DNA of 64,000 bases from Schistosoma mansoni (taxonomy: Eukaryota > Platyhelminthes > Trematoda > Strigeidida > Schistosomatidae), in NCBI RefSeq assembly GCF_000237925.1, contig NC_031502.1, positions 58,897,943-58,961,942 of the forward strand, given 5' to 3'. Below the pieces are notes generated by a model. That model was not told where the DNA came from and made no database searches. It saw nothing but the letters and a program-made list of their open reading frames with translations. The translations under genes were made by a program, and so were the position numbers. Positions 54,026 through 64,000 of this stretch are shown here, piece by piece. The first letter of the stretch is position 1, and every line of letters begins with the position of its first letter.

Positions 54026-55300
54026 ACTGCAATTGATCAGTCTCTTATTGGCATATGTGCATACTATGCGGATTGCCTCGATATTACCTTAATTCACATT
54101 CATGATAAGCAATGATGGATAATGGCTAACAATGGAATCCAGGATGGGCATCTCGTCCTATTTGGGACTCATCAACTAGATGTACCTGCATTTCAGAGTT
54201 GATGTTCACTCTGAGACTCGAATCCAGTACTGTTCGCTCCAAACGCGATCGCGTTATCCACTTAGATACTGAGTCCTGATAGCCACTTTCTTGTACTTAT
54301 GCTTGTAAAGTTTAAACTCACTTAGTATTGTTGGTTAAAATTTTCCCATTAACGTTTAGGAATGCAATTGATTAGTCTCTTATTGGCATATGTGCATACT
54401 ATGCGGAATGCCTCGATATTACCTTAATTCACATTCATGATAAGCAATGATGGATAATGGCTAACAATGGAATCCAGGAAGGGCATCTCGTCGTATTTGG
54501 GAATCATCAACTAGATGTACCTGCATTTCAGAGTTGATGTTCACTCTGAGACTCGAATCCAGTACTGTTCGCTCCAACGCGATCGCGTTATCCACTTAGA
54601 TACTGAGTCCTGATAGCCACTTTCTTGTACTTATGCTTGTAAAGTTTAAACTCACTTAGTATTGTTTGTTAAAATTTTCCCATTAACGTTTAGGACTGCA
54701 ATTGATCAGTCTCTTATTGGCATATGTGCATACTATGCGGATTGCCTCGATATTACCTTAATTCACATTCATGATAAGCAATGATGGATAATGGCTAACA
54801 ATGGAATCCAGGATGGGCATCTCGTCCTATTTGGGACTCATCAACTAGATGTACCTGCATTTCAGAGTTGATGTTCACTCTGAGACTCGAATCCAGTACT
54901 GTTCGCTCCAAACGCGATCGCGTTATCCACTTAGATACTGAGTCCTGATAGCCACTTTCTTGTACTTATGCTTGTAAAGTTTAAACTCACTTAGTATTGT
55001 TTGTTAAAATTTTCCCATTAACGTTTAGGACTGCAATTGATCAGTCTCTTATTGGCATATGTGCATACTATGCGTATTGCCTCGATATTATCTTAATTCG
55101 CAAGCATTATAAGCAATAATGGATAATAGCCAGTAGTGGAATGCAGGATGGGCATCTCGTCCTATTTGGGACTTGTCAACTGGATGTATCTGCATCTCAG
55201 AGTTGATGTTCACTCAAGGACTCGAATGCAGTACCGTTCGTTTCAAACACCATCACGTTATCCACTTAGCTATTGAGACTATAGCAACCATCCTATAATC
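54026..55300 (-). repeat. SM-alpha satellite: four tandem 335-bp units
   Basis: Units start at 54026, 54361, 54695 and 55030 (spacing 335, 334, 335), all minus-oriented. Each holds, on the minus strand, a tRNA-like head (GGATAACGCGATCGCG and GGATTCGAGT blocks), a hammerhead region and the SM-alpha tail ending ATTGATCAGTC. Units 1 and 3 are almost identical, unit 2 differs at a few sites, and unit 4 is clearly older. All four share core changes C3U and A14G (TTGATGA...GAGAT), and unit 4 also has G8A, so no active ribozyme is expected. Confidence 0.92.
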
Positions 55301-55433
55301 AATTTCGATTCTAGTCAATTTTGGTTAAGCCCTTTTTATTAACTTACTTAACAGACATCGTCATTTGGATAGTAACAATTTGCATATTCTTTGCACTGCT
55401 ATACCACTAGAGCACATGACACTCTATCCGAAA

Positions 55434-55805
55434 TGTTGACTGCTTAAATATCATTCGATGACTCTACTCCTCCCCATATGTGTACGCACGCATATACTAT
55501 TATCAGCCTTTGTTTTGGTTTGCTGTGCCCTTATTAAATTTGACTATAAATTGCCTATGTAATTGTTTGCCATTCGCTCGCTTGCTCCTCGTTCGCTTCA
55601 TTCACTTATTCGCCTGTCCATTCGCTCTCTCGCTTGCCGCTCACTCGCTCGTTGATATTCGCTCAGGTGTTGTTAGCTTTCTGACCTGAGTTATTCGACA
55701 ATAAACTGTAGTTGCTGCTATCCTTCGTCTTCTGATTTTACTCACCGTTAAGATTAGAATTATAATGGTTGTCGAAGTAAACGATTAACGAATCGCGGCA
55801 CTACA
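55434..55805 (+). mobile_element. Probable solo LTR of a Boudicca/Gypsy-type element
   Basis: Starts TGTTGACTG and ends GCACTACA, contains a pyrimidine- and CTCGC-rich middle (55560-55660) and an AATAAA signal at 55701, the usual order in an LTR. No target duplication is visible and no second copy is present in the window, so this is tentative. Confidence 0.4.
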
Positions 55806-55960
55806 AGTCCTGTTAACCACTTTATACAGATTGTTCATTGTTCAATACAATGTATGAGAATGTTATTATGATATATGTAGATTTATTTTTGTTCCTTTTA
55901 TTAAACAAAGAGGATATTTTACCAGAATAGTGAATCAAAATGAGTCATTAATATATATGT

Positions 55961-55979
55961 AGAGAGAGAGAGAGAGAGG
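55961..55979. repeat. (AG)n microsatellite
   Basis: Nine to ten AG units. Confidence 0.9.
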
Positions 55980-56665
55980 GTAAGTTTAATTTACACAATC
56001 ATTTAAGTTAGTAACAAACTTTTAAAGTTTTGTTTCCTAAACATAGTTGATAATAGAAATGAAATACTAAGAAATGGATATAAATGGGCGTTTCTTGGAC
56101 CTATCTTATTACTTAACAAATAGATAGATAGATTTAGGAAATACATAATTGGTGATATGATAAACTTTCCCAATCTAAAATGTACTACATTTCTGATATA
56201 CAATTCATGGTAAAATTTACATGGAGATATAGTGTGTGTATTTGTACCTTCGCAATTACAAAAAAAATATTCAACCTTTCCATTAACTTATAGGAAGTCG
56301 GATGTAGGTAGTTAATAAATGTATCATTGACATTAAGGTGTCGCCTTTAAAAAAAGATATTTAAGAGGTATTTTTTTTATAGAAAGTATAATGAAAAGAA
56401 TAAAAGTCAATAACCTGAACAATTATTGGTTGACCTTATTCAGTGAATTATTGAAGAGAAAAGAACAGTCAATAGTTGTTTTTCATTAACCTAGTTCTTA
56501 TATACAGTACTGTATCATGAATGTACTTAAGATCGATGATACGGATTTCAAGCCTAGCAGAGATACAATTTAACCTCGGACATTCTACTATATAATTGGA
56601 TCCATATCGATATTCATTTCATAAATTACTGTTACATCATTGAAATGATCAACTATTCAGATCAT

Positions 56666-57164
56666 TGTAACACGGAGGATTTTGTTTGATGAGTGCCCAG
56701 TTAATATATGAACGTGCTGATCCCCGCCAATGAGAGAGGAGAGAATTATCGATCAGAGCTATGATACACAAAAGCCGTATGGACAGTCTTGAGTACTTAT
56801 CAGTCCTGCTTTATGCCTAGACCAGCCAGTTCAGTCCAGAACACCAATAACACCCTCTGCATACTGGGTTTATATACCAAGCAGACAGACCACATCGTAC
56901 CATAAAATAGAAAATAACATGTGTACAAGATTTAGCCGAATGTGGCTGTGAATAGAGGGAACAGTAATTAATGGACTAGGGATAACTCAAGAATGGTAGA
57001 TCGTATAATAATAGTCTATAGGTCAAAATAAAGCTTATGATAAGAGAAACACAAATACGAATAGTTTAGTTACTTAACAATTATACAATAAGAAATATAC
57101 ATATCATATTGGTCCATAAACAGTTCTCAAAGTTACCCTTCATAATTCTCCACGGGATATAACA
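56666..57164 (+). mobile_element. Solo LTR, third copy of the TGTTATATC family
   Basis: About 499 bp, ending GATATAACA. Its 5' end is diverged (TGTAACACGG). It is uninterrupted where the copy at 47125 carries the gag element, so it shows the empty target site (around 56820). Confidence 0.75.
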
Positions 57165-57424
57165 ATGAATATTCTACGCTGTGATTGGCTCGCCTAAAAT
57201 GTGGAAACGTTGGTCCGTTTAACAGCTTTTTTCGTTTACCTTCTCAATTTCTCCACAGATAATTTAATTAGAATTGCACATTAAAGGTTTCAACCAATAG
57301 GGAAAATACACAATCAACTGAAATATTTTTCAGTGCTTAAATCATCATTTACATAGATTTACCACATACTATGAATAGATACATTAGGAATAAATTTGAA
57401 ACAACAGGAATTCGAATTACAAAC

Positions 57425-57505
57425 AAAGATGGATAGTGGCTAGTACTGGAATCCATGACATCGGTTTCGTCCTATTCGGGACTCGTCGGCTGGATGTACC
57501 TGCTT
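57425..57505 (-). repeat. SM-alpha fragment, ribozyme part
   Basis: The minus strand carries the SM-alpha ribozyme region with GAAAC intact but the core reading CCGACGA (U4 changed). It is joined head-on to a plus-strand SM-alpha copy. Confidence 0.65.
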
Positions 57506-57514
57506 GTGAATTAA

Positions 57515-57770
57515 GGCTATATCGGGGCAATGCTCACAGTTTGAAGCGAACAGTACTGGATTCGAGTCCCTGAGTGAACATCCACTCTGGGATGCAGGTA
57601 CATCCAATTGACGAGTCCCAAATAGGGCGAGATGCTCATCCTGGATTCCACTGCTAGCTACTATCCATCATTGTTTATAATGTTTGTGAATTAAGGTAAT
57701 ATCGAGGCAATCCTCACAGTATGCTCATATGCCAGTAAAAGACTGATCAATCACAGTTCTAAACATCAAT
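57515..57770 (+). repeat. SM-alpha unit with mutated ribozyme
   Basis: B box (GGATTCGAGTCCC near 57560), ribozyme region at 57595..57640 with core TTGACGA and GAGAT (C3U and A14G, the same pair as in the satellite array), then the full SM-alpha tail to about 57770. Confidence 0.8.
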
Positions 57771-58530
57771 GGGAAGATTCTAACAAATAATAACAAGTGA
57801 ATTTCTGAATTCGCATTGTTTTTGTATCAACCAAACATTAATTATTGATAGTTGAAAGCGTGAGTCAATTGAAGTGATAGTAAATTATCTGCAAAATAAC
57901 ATGCTACTTAAATGAACATTAGTTAGTAGAATGATACAATTATAATAGATCTGATAATTATGTTACTTATGACCTGAATAACTAAAATCAGGGTGATCAA
58001 AATTTATCAGGAAAATGCTAAGTTGAATAATTAGTAAGCTAAAAATAATCGTGATGAAAGAAATTAGCTTGTTCTATCATTTTACTATGCTGTTTTAAGT
58101 AGTATAGACTAGTTTTTATTAAAATAGGACATAGGTGGTGATCAATATTGATTACTGTTGTAATGATTATGTAACTACGTTTTTATGAGGGAAATATATG
58201 TTCTTATTATTGACCATCTTGGTATATTACAAAGAACTTCATGACGTAATTCACTTTTCACAATAGTATTACGCAACTTATGAAGAGTTGATTATTTTTA
58301 GTTAAACAAAAGAGAAATTATAAATAGTTGGTTAGTTTAGCTTACATATTTTATGTAAAATGAATGCACTGTGCCGCTGGAAATTCTAGAAAGTTCCTAT
58401 AACAACAATCAAGAGACTGATAAGTTGTAGAAAAACGTGGCTAATTTAGCAATATTACATTTAACGATCATGTATAAACATTTTGAATGAAATACATATA
58501 ATGTCTACAAAAATTTAAGGAATAAACAAA

Positions 58531-59058
58531 ATCAGAAGGGTTTTTTATGTGGAGATTATGGCAATTTTATAGTTGAAATCATGAGTCAATTGAAGCTAGA
58601 AAACCATGGGAAACCTGGAAGCATTGGATGGCCGTTTCGTGGGACTCCTTAGCAGTGCGCATCCACGACCTTGCCTCGTGAGATTCCAACCCAGGACCTA
58701 TCAGTCTCGTGCGTGAGCGCCTAACCTGTAGACCACTCAGTCGGCATGTAACGGTGTTACTGTCCAACTTCAATTAATCCAGGAAATTGAGCAACCGTTC
58801 ACCATTGTCTTCAATGAGTTACTATCTCACAACAGACCCGGTTGAACTCCACTGGTCACTACTTCTCACTAGAACTCCAGGAGATATCTCGTGGAGCCAG
58901 TAACTAGTGAGCATATGATTATTATCAGAATGGGTTTTTTGTTTGGAGATTTTAGTAATTTTATAGTTGAAATCATCAGTCAAGTGAAGCTAGACCACCA
59001 TGGAAAACCTGGGAGCACTGGACGGCCATTTCGTCCTTTTGTGGGACTCCTCAACAGA
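58531..59058 (-). mobile_element. Family-2 element in retrozyme-like 1.3-unit layout
   Basis: On the plus strand ATCAGAAGGG (58531) and ATCAGAATGGG (58924) start two direct copies of the same roughly 130-bp segment (SINE tail plus ribozyme), spaced 393 bp. The interior holds the tRNA-like head (near 58690-58745) and the 5' region. One unit of about 393 nt is thus followed by a third of the next, each with a hammerhead site, as in metazoan retrozymes. The first ribozyme has lost 8 nt of stem II and has a G5A change; the second has C3U and is cut off at 59058. Confidence 0.8.
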
Positions 59059-60549
59059 AAAACAAAATAGCCCAATAAGAGTAGACTATCTACTGTATAA
59101 TAATTAGTTTGTGAACGTACAATTTGTGATGTAACATGATGATCATCAAAGTAATTGCACCATTGAACACTAACTCAACAGTTCTACAGATCAAGCGTTC
59201 ATTACGAGATCTGAATATCTTGGTTTATTTCTTCAGTAGAGTTGGGGTTACTTACTACCGAGTCTATCAATGCTAGAACGAAATAACCACTCAATGTTCC
59301 CTAGTTTTCAACAGTAAGATAATCGAGATCAATTCGTGACAAATTCCACAACACTTATTTATGTAGTTAAAACACATCGAAAGTCAATGAATCTACCATA
59401 TTATTTACACAGTTAAAAAAACAGGTGGATCAGATGTTTAAACCGGGTGCCAATGTTCTTTTATTGACCATTTGTTTCTTATGATAGTTCTTTTCTTAAA
59501 TGTCCATTTTTTATGTATAAAGTTGTCAAATCTATTCGATTCAACACAATGAACCTTGAATGGTTACAGAGAGGCTTTTAGCTTATGTTTCTTCATGATT
59601 AATAGTCATTCGCAACACGTATACATAAATTGATAGGAACCGTAGCTTTCATTGATAGAAAATAAATGTACAGTAATGTCGAGCCATTTAATCTAATGAT
59701 CTAATTAGAAATATGTTCGACAGAATCTAATTAGCTTTAAGAACTTTAAAAAAAGTGAAAGTATAATCTACTGATGGCCTTGAGTCAGTCAAATAAAATT
59801 AAGATAACTCCTCATGTATTTCACGCGAACTTTGTAGGGCAATGATAAGTAACTTATGTCGTATTATTACCTATGTGAAAAGTACCAATATTTGAATTTT
59901 AAAATGCCTGGAATCAATAAAAATATCTATTAAGGGGCCAAAAAGTATATTCAATGCGATATTTAAATTAAATTAGAAACCATACCTGCTCCTAAAGCAA
60001 ATTTCTATGGTGTGATTTGATGTGTACTCAAGAGTGTCTGTTGAAATAAGATAATATTCTCTTTTTCTGACTCTTCTTCTATACCTTTACCTTTACTTTC
60101 CTAATTTTATAAATAGAAGATTTGGTGAAGCATTACATAAGAGCTAATATTAGTTAATGATGAAAATCCTAACCCTTATTTGTAGACCTAACTCGGAACT
60201 CCAGGTTATTCTAAACGCAACCCTTTCACATTATAACTGATATCATTTGGTGACGAAAACCTTATAAGGGTTATAAATCAAACTTAACCTTGACCCAATC
60301 CCATGTATATAAAATTAATCATTTTTTTCTTTATAAAAATGAGTAATTTAACATACAAGGGGTTGTTTATTACAACAAAACTACAATTCCACTATAGTTA
60401 TATTACTTTCCATTGTTAATTGTTTCATAAGTAGGCAGTATTTCCTGATTGGCTGATAGTTCGCTCAAGGTCATTAGTATAGTATACTTTTATCGACGAT
60501 ATTAATTTATTTTTAAAATCCTTTGATTAATTTATTTAATTAGTTTTAT
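59059..60549. other. No recognisable gene or repeat
   Basis: Very AT-rich intergenic or intronic DNA. Confidence 0.4.
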
Positions 60550-60835
60550 CAGTATAGGGTTGTGAAGATTATTACTATTTTGATTGAGATCATGAACTAG
60601 TTGATATCAGATCACCATTGAAGATCTGGAAGCACTGAACGGCCATTTCATCCTATTACTGGGCTCTTCAGAAGTGTGCACAAGACTGAAGGCCCTGAGT
60701 TCGAATCTCACGAGAGGGATCGTGGATGCGCACTGTTACGAAGTCCCATACTAAGACCAAGCACGATTTCAATGCTTCCAGGTTTTCAATAGTGGCCTAA
60801 TATGAACCGATTCATGATCTCAATCAAACACAATT
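60550..60835. repeat. Opposed pair of family-2 subfamily SINE fragments
   Basis: 60550..60690 (minus) and 60690..60835 (plus) are copies of the tail-ribozyme segment facing each other, both with degraded cores (the plus copy reads TTACGAA in place of CTGAGGA). The outer minus end belongs to the subfamily at 79 and 19430. Confidence 0.65.
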
Positions 60836-61187
60836 AATTTAAGTAGAATAAACAAATCTCTTTGAGATTTTGTTATTCAAAACGAAATGTCAATTATTTA
60901 CATTCAAATTATATTCATGTCATTGTTATAAATGAAAAGTAGAATGAATTGTCAAAATGACAAATAGGTGTATGAATAGAATTGTAAGTTATGTAGTAAA
61001 TTAGTGATTAGATCCAACTCTCTTCTTTTTTGGATCGATATTGATGACATAACATGATGATATGTAAATAATTCAACAACTTCAAGAGTAATTTTACATA
61101 CTAGATCTCTATTTAGCACTATAATCTTATAAGATATGAATTAGAGTGAAATTTTAAATCATAATTTTCCTTATAATAATACTTACT

Positions 61188-61295
61188 TACTTACGCCTGT
61201 TACCCCACGTCGTGGAGGAGTATAGGCCGCCCACCAGCATTCTTCATCCAACTCTGTCCTGGGAAATCGTTTCCAGTTATTTCCAGTTGTTATAA
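61188..61295 (-). mobile_element. Very short SR2 3'-end insertion
   Basis: The (TTAC)n tail and the last 90 bp of SR2 are present. TTATAATAA occurs at both edges (61172 and 61290 areas), consistent with a target duplication and extreme 5' truncation. Confidence 0.75.
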
Positions 61296-61514
61296 TAAGT
61301 AGGCTCTTATTGATGTGTCAAAAAATTATGATCGATAGAAAGGAGGCAACTACAGTTGTTATTTTTTAAAGTACTTTACATCACTATTAACATACAAGAA
61401 GCATTAATCAACTTAGTTTACGGTTCAGAAATATGCATTCATGACTATATAAAAGTTAGAGAATCATTGAAGTTTAAGAAACACTTAAAAGTCCATAATC
61501 TAAACAATTCTCAA

Positions 61515-61790
61515 GTTGATGGATGGTGACTAGTGGTGGAATGAAGGATGAGCGTCTCATCCTATTTGGGACTCGTTAACTGGATGTACCTGTATCTCAG
61601 AGCTGATGTTCACTCTGGGACTCGAACCCAGTACCGTTTGTTTCAAATATCATCTCGTTATCCATTTGGCTACTGAGTCCTGATAGCTATCTGCTTATAC
61701 CTTCCCATTGTTGTGAAGGACAGCAACTGATCAGTCTCTTGTTGGTATATGTGCATCTTGTGTGGACTGGCTCGGTATAGTCCTAAATCA
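61515..61790 (-). repeat. SM-alpha unit, diverged
   Basis: The minus strand carries tail, ribozyme region and tRNA-like head. The core reads TTAACGA and GAGAC, so it is inactive. It has the same order as the satellite units at 54026 but is clearly older. Confidence 0.8.
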
Positions 61791-61857
61791 CAAGTTGAAC
61801 AAAATCTTTACGTATGATTAGAATAAACAGTTTTAATTTATTATAATTTTTCAGAAG

Positions 61858-62110
61858 GGGTTGCTCAATTTCGTGGATCGGTTGAAGTTAGACACTAACA
61901 CTGTCGGATACCGGCTTAGTGGTCTGTCGGCTTAGTGCTCTGGCACGAGACTGGTAGGTCCTGGGTTTGAATCTTGCTCACGAGGCGGGATAATGGATTC
62001 GCACTGCTGAGGAGTCCCATAATAAAACGAAACGGCCTTCCAGTGCTTCCAGGTTTCCGATGGTAGTCTAACTTCAATTAACTCATGATCTCAACTCTAT
62101 AAAATTATTA
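61858..62110 (+). repeat. Family-2 hammerhead SINE
   Basis: Plus-strand head from TTGCTCAATTTCGTGG, tRNA-like A and B boxes (GGTCTGTCGGCTTAGTG, GGGTTTGAATC), ribozyme and tail to about 62100. Confidence 0.8.
62001..62046 (+). ncRNA. Hammerhead (family 2) with damaged stem II
   Basis: Stem I, CTGAGGA and GAAAC are intact. Stem II is GTCC against AAAAC, so two to three pairs are lost. The cleavage triplet is UUC with a stem III mismatch. Probably inactive. Confidence 0.6.
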
Positions 62111-62461
62111 TAATATTCCCGAAAAATTAACAAAAACAAACGTTTTGTTTTTTAAAAATTAAATTTATAAATTCAATAGTTCACAAGTCACATGTTTAAG
62201 CTGCAATTCAGAGAGTTGTTCTCTGTAAATATAGATATATGTATATGCTTATATGCAATTCTGTTGCATAACTTATACATTTGCGTCACCTAGTAACAAG
62301 TAGTGTAATTTGTTCAGGTTTTTTCGTGACACTAATCAATATTTAACAGTCATTGTAACCGAAGTGATCATCAGATAAAATGAAATTTTATTGATCTTAT
62401 TTCATTTAAAATATAAAGGGAGAGTATCTAACGAATAAAACAAATATTTTATTGTTTTGAT

Positions 62462-62981
62462 TTTATTTTATTATTTTATTATTTATTTAAACACATAAAT
62501 ATTGGTACAAAAGGGTACCAGATACATATGCTCAACACAAATCTCATTCGATTTGTGTGAGGGCTGTGATACTGCCCGGATGCCCAAACTGAAGCAGGTG
62601 GTTTTCTTAGGAGGCCATACTCGGAGCCTTCGACCTAAAGGTCTGATCCACAAGACAGTGGAGCATTGTGAGGAGATGCAATCACATAGTAGCCGGTGAC
62701 CAACGATTGATTCATACGACATTTGTTCCCCCAGGATACTTGAGCCCATGTGCACCATTGGTTTGGAATCAGGGCTTTCCAACTCCCCTAGGTGGACGCG
62801 CCGTGTCCACCAACCCGTTTAAAGCACCGGACATTCGCTTTTCGTAAACAACTCCCCCACCACGAGAAGAGAGTGAGTAGTACTTGCCTGGCAGATGCTA
62901 TATACGCGTGGCCATGTGAGAGCATTTGGAGTGGGAGAGCGGACTCTCCTGACTCTCTGCCGTACCAGGGCATTTGGGGGC
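62462..62981 (-). mobile_element. 0.5-kb SINE-like element, full length
   Basis: The minus-strand copy runs from GCCCCCAAATGCC (62981) to the tail TGTGTTTAAATAAA and (AAAT)n-type run at 62462..62500. Small deletions compared with 31574..32091. Confidence 0.85.
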
Positions 62982-63249
62982 ATAAGTCTAGTGTCAGGAG
63001 ACTTGTAAATAAAGTCTTTGAGATAATATACGTTGTTTACAAGTAGTTGTGAAGCAAACATTTTTAAAACAATCATAAATTAGGGAACTTATCACAAACA
63101 CAATAATTGTCACTTTCACTGTCCAACTATCTTGACAGTTCTAATGAGTTTACTGTCATTGAAATACCATTAAAGGATTTGGCATATTAAATAATCAGGT
63201 TAAACGATAGTTATTATTAATCAATCTTAACTGAGAATTTTCTAGGAAT

Positions 63250-63415
63250 TCATTCAGAACTCAGTAGCTGAGTGGATAACGCGAACGGTACTGGATTCGA
63301 GTTCCAGAGTGAACACCAACTCTGAGATGCAGGTACATCCAGCTGACGAGTCCCAAATAGGACGAAACGCGAGCCCTGGATTCCACTGCTAACCACTATC
63401 CATCTTTGCTTACAA
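63250..63415 (+). repeat. SM-alpha hammerhead SINE, single copy
   Basis: tRNA-like A box (TAGCTGAGTGGATAACGCG at 63270) and B box (GGATTCGAGTTCC at 63293), ribozyme, then the CTGGATTCCACTGCTAACC tail. Same extent as the copy at 53050. Confidence 0.85.
63337..63382 (+). ncRNA. SM-alpha hammerhead, intact core but altered cleavage site
   Basis: Core CTGACGA, stem II and GAAAC are perfect, and stem I (ATCCAG/CTGGAT) is fully paired. The cleavage triplet is GCC instead of GUC (ending at 63375), and stem III loses pairing. The NUH rule is broken, so self-cleavage in cis should be lost, although the catalytic strand could still act in trans. Confidence 0.7.
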
Positions 63416-63419
63416 TGTA

Positions 63420-64000
63420 CCACTCAGTTATAAAAGTCATAATTGTCTCCTCATTAGAAAAGAAAATTATTTATGTAAATAGCCGATATTAATTCACTTG
63501 TTTAGTGTTGGTTACTATGTTAAGGCCACATAACTTATCCTAGGTTAAGGACAAGTCGATTTACTCGTTCTCCTTGAGTCACATTTTGACCTTGTTAATT
63601 ATTCACTTATCAACATTGACTGGTTTTATGTAAGCGTATGTGTGTGCACTTCTTATACAACTCATCACATGTCCGTAGCTTATTTTGTGTGACTATAATT
63701 ATTGAATAACGCTTGATTAAATAGAGTTAGCTCACATGCCCTCTCCACTGCACGTTATTTCACCTCGCTCTCTTCTCTTCGCTTCCTTTCTTCAATCTAT
63801 CAACAAGTGTACAACACATATGTATTCAAACATCTATTCTCGTATTTGATTTATTTAATTCCGTTATTCACTAACATGAGTTAAGTCGATCATTTTATAC
63901 GAGGATTGATGATATATACATTTCGACAGCATTCATTCAATAACAGTCATTCATACGATCTACTTGGAGTCAGATCTCGAGCGACAAAACTTGTTTATAA
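63420..64000. other. Window end, unassigned
   Basis: No coding frame. The pyrimidine-rich CTCGCTCTCTTC block near 63765 resembles the middle of the LTR-like unit at 55434, but I found no matching ends. Confidence 0.35.

Noticed and set aside
54026-55300. CRISPR-like array
   Set aside because: Units are 335 bp with no spacers and match SM-alpha satellite DNA in an animal genome.
55480-55689. 69-codon hydrophobic ORF as a membrane protein
   Set aside because: It falls in the pyrimidine-rich middle of an LTR-like unit, and composition alone explains the Leu/Phe/Cys content.

Overview
The window is animal nuclear DNA from a blood fluke (Schistosomatidae, Schistosoma-like). It is AT-rich, its genes are split by long introns, and most of its length is mobile DNA of types known from schistosomes: SR2-type RTE retrotransposons, SM-alpha hammerhead-ribozyme SINE/satellite units, a Penelope-like element, and LTR elements with short gag-type ORFs. 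I cannot name the species from sequence alone. There is no bacterial or viral gene content, no rRNA and no functional tRNA gene.

Four host loci can be supported. (1) 1391..1571 (+) is the last coding exon of a ferlin-family membrane protein. (2) 4608..17415 (-) is a complete four-exon NPC2/ML-domain sterol-binding protein of 146 residues. Its exons were joined by matching splice sites and codon phases across introns of 3.0, 5.3 and 4.0 kb that are filled with retroelements. (3) 28497..38603 (-) is a three-exon Golgi Qb-SNARE of the GOSR1/GS28 type, 293 residues. (4) 50649..51309 (+) is the first coding exon of an unrecognised, Asn/Ser/Asp-rich gene that ends in a strong splice donor.

The rest is layered mobile DNA. 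NPC2 introns hold a head-to-head palindrome of an RTE 3' end (4884..6258), SR2 copies (8310..10770 and 11161..12293, the latter with a 16-bp target duplication) and a Penelope-like element with inverted pseudo-LTRs and a deleted RT core (13917..16430). The first GOSR1 intron holds an RTE-like endonuclease remnant split by a 0.5-kb SINE-like element, and a second 0.5-kb element that is itself split by a fresh RTE-like insertion (35679..36826). From 39 to 46 kb lie CR1/jockey-like and SR2 remnants. At 47125..49744 a gag-only LTR element with two identical 166-bp LTRs sits inside a solo LTR of another family, whose uninterrupted copies are at 24.5 kb and 56.7 kb.

The most notable theme is self-cleaving RNA. 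Two separate tRNA-headed repeat families carry hammerhead ribozymes. One is SM-alpha: single copies plus a four-unit, 335-bp tandem array at 54.0-55.3 kb whose units share ribozyme-inactivating changes. The second family, with a roughly 393-nt unit, carries a different hammerhead (core CTGAGGA...GAAAC, stem I GCACTG/CAGTGC). Four copies here keep an intact catalytic core. One copy (58531..59058) has the 1.3-unit direct-repeat layout of a retrozyme. One intact ribozyme lies in sense orientation in the final intron of the ferlin gene.
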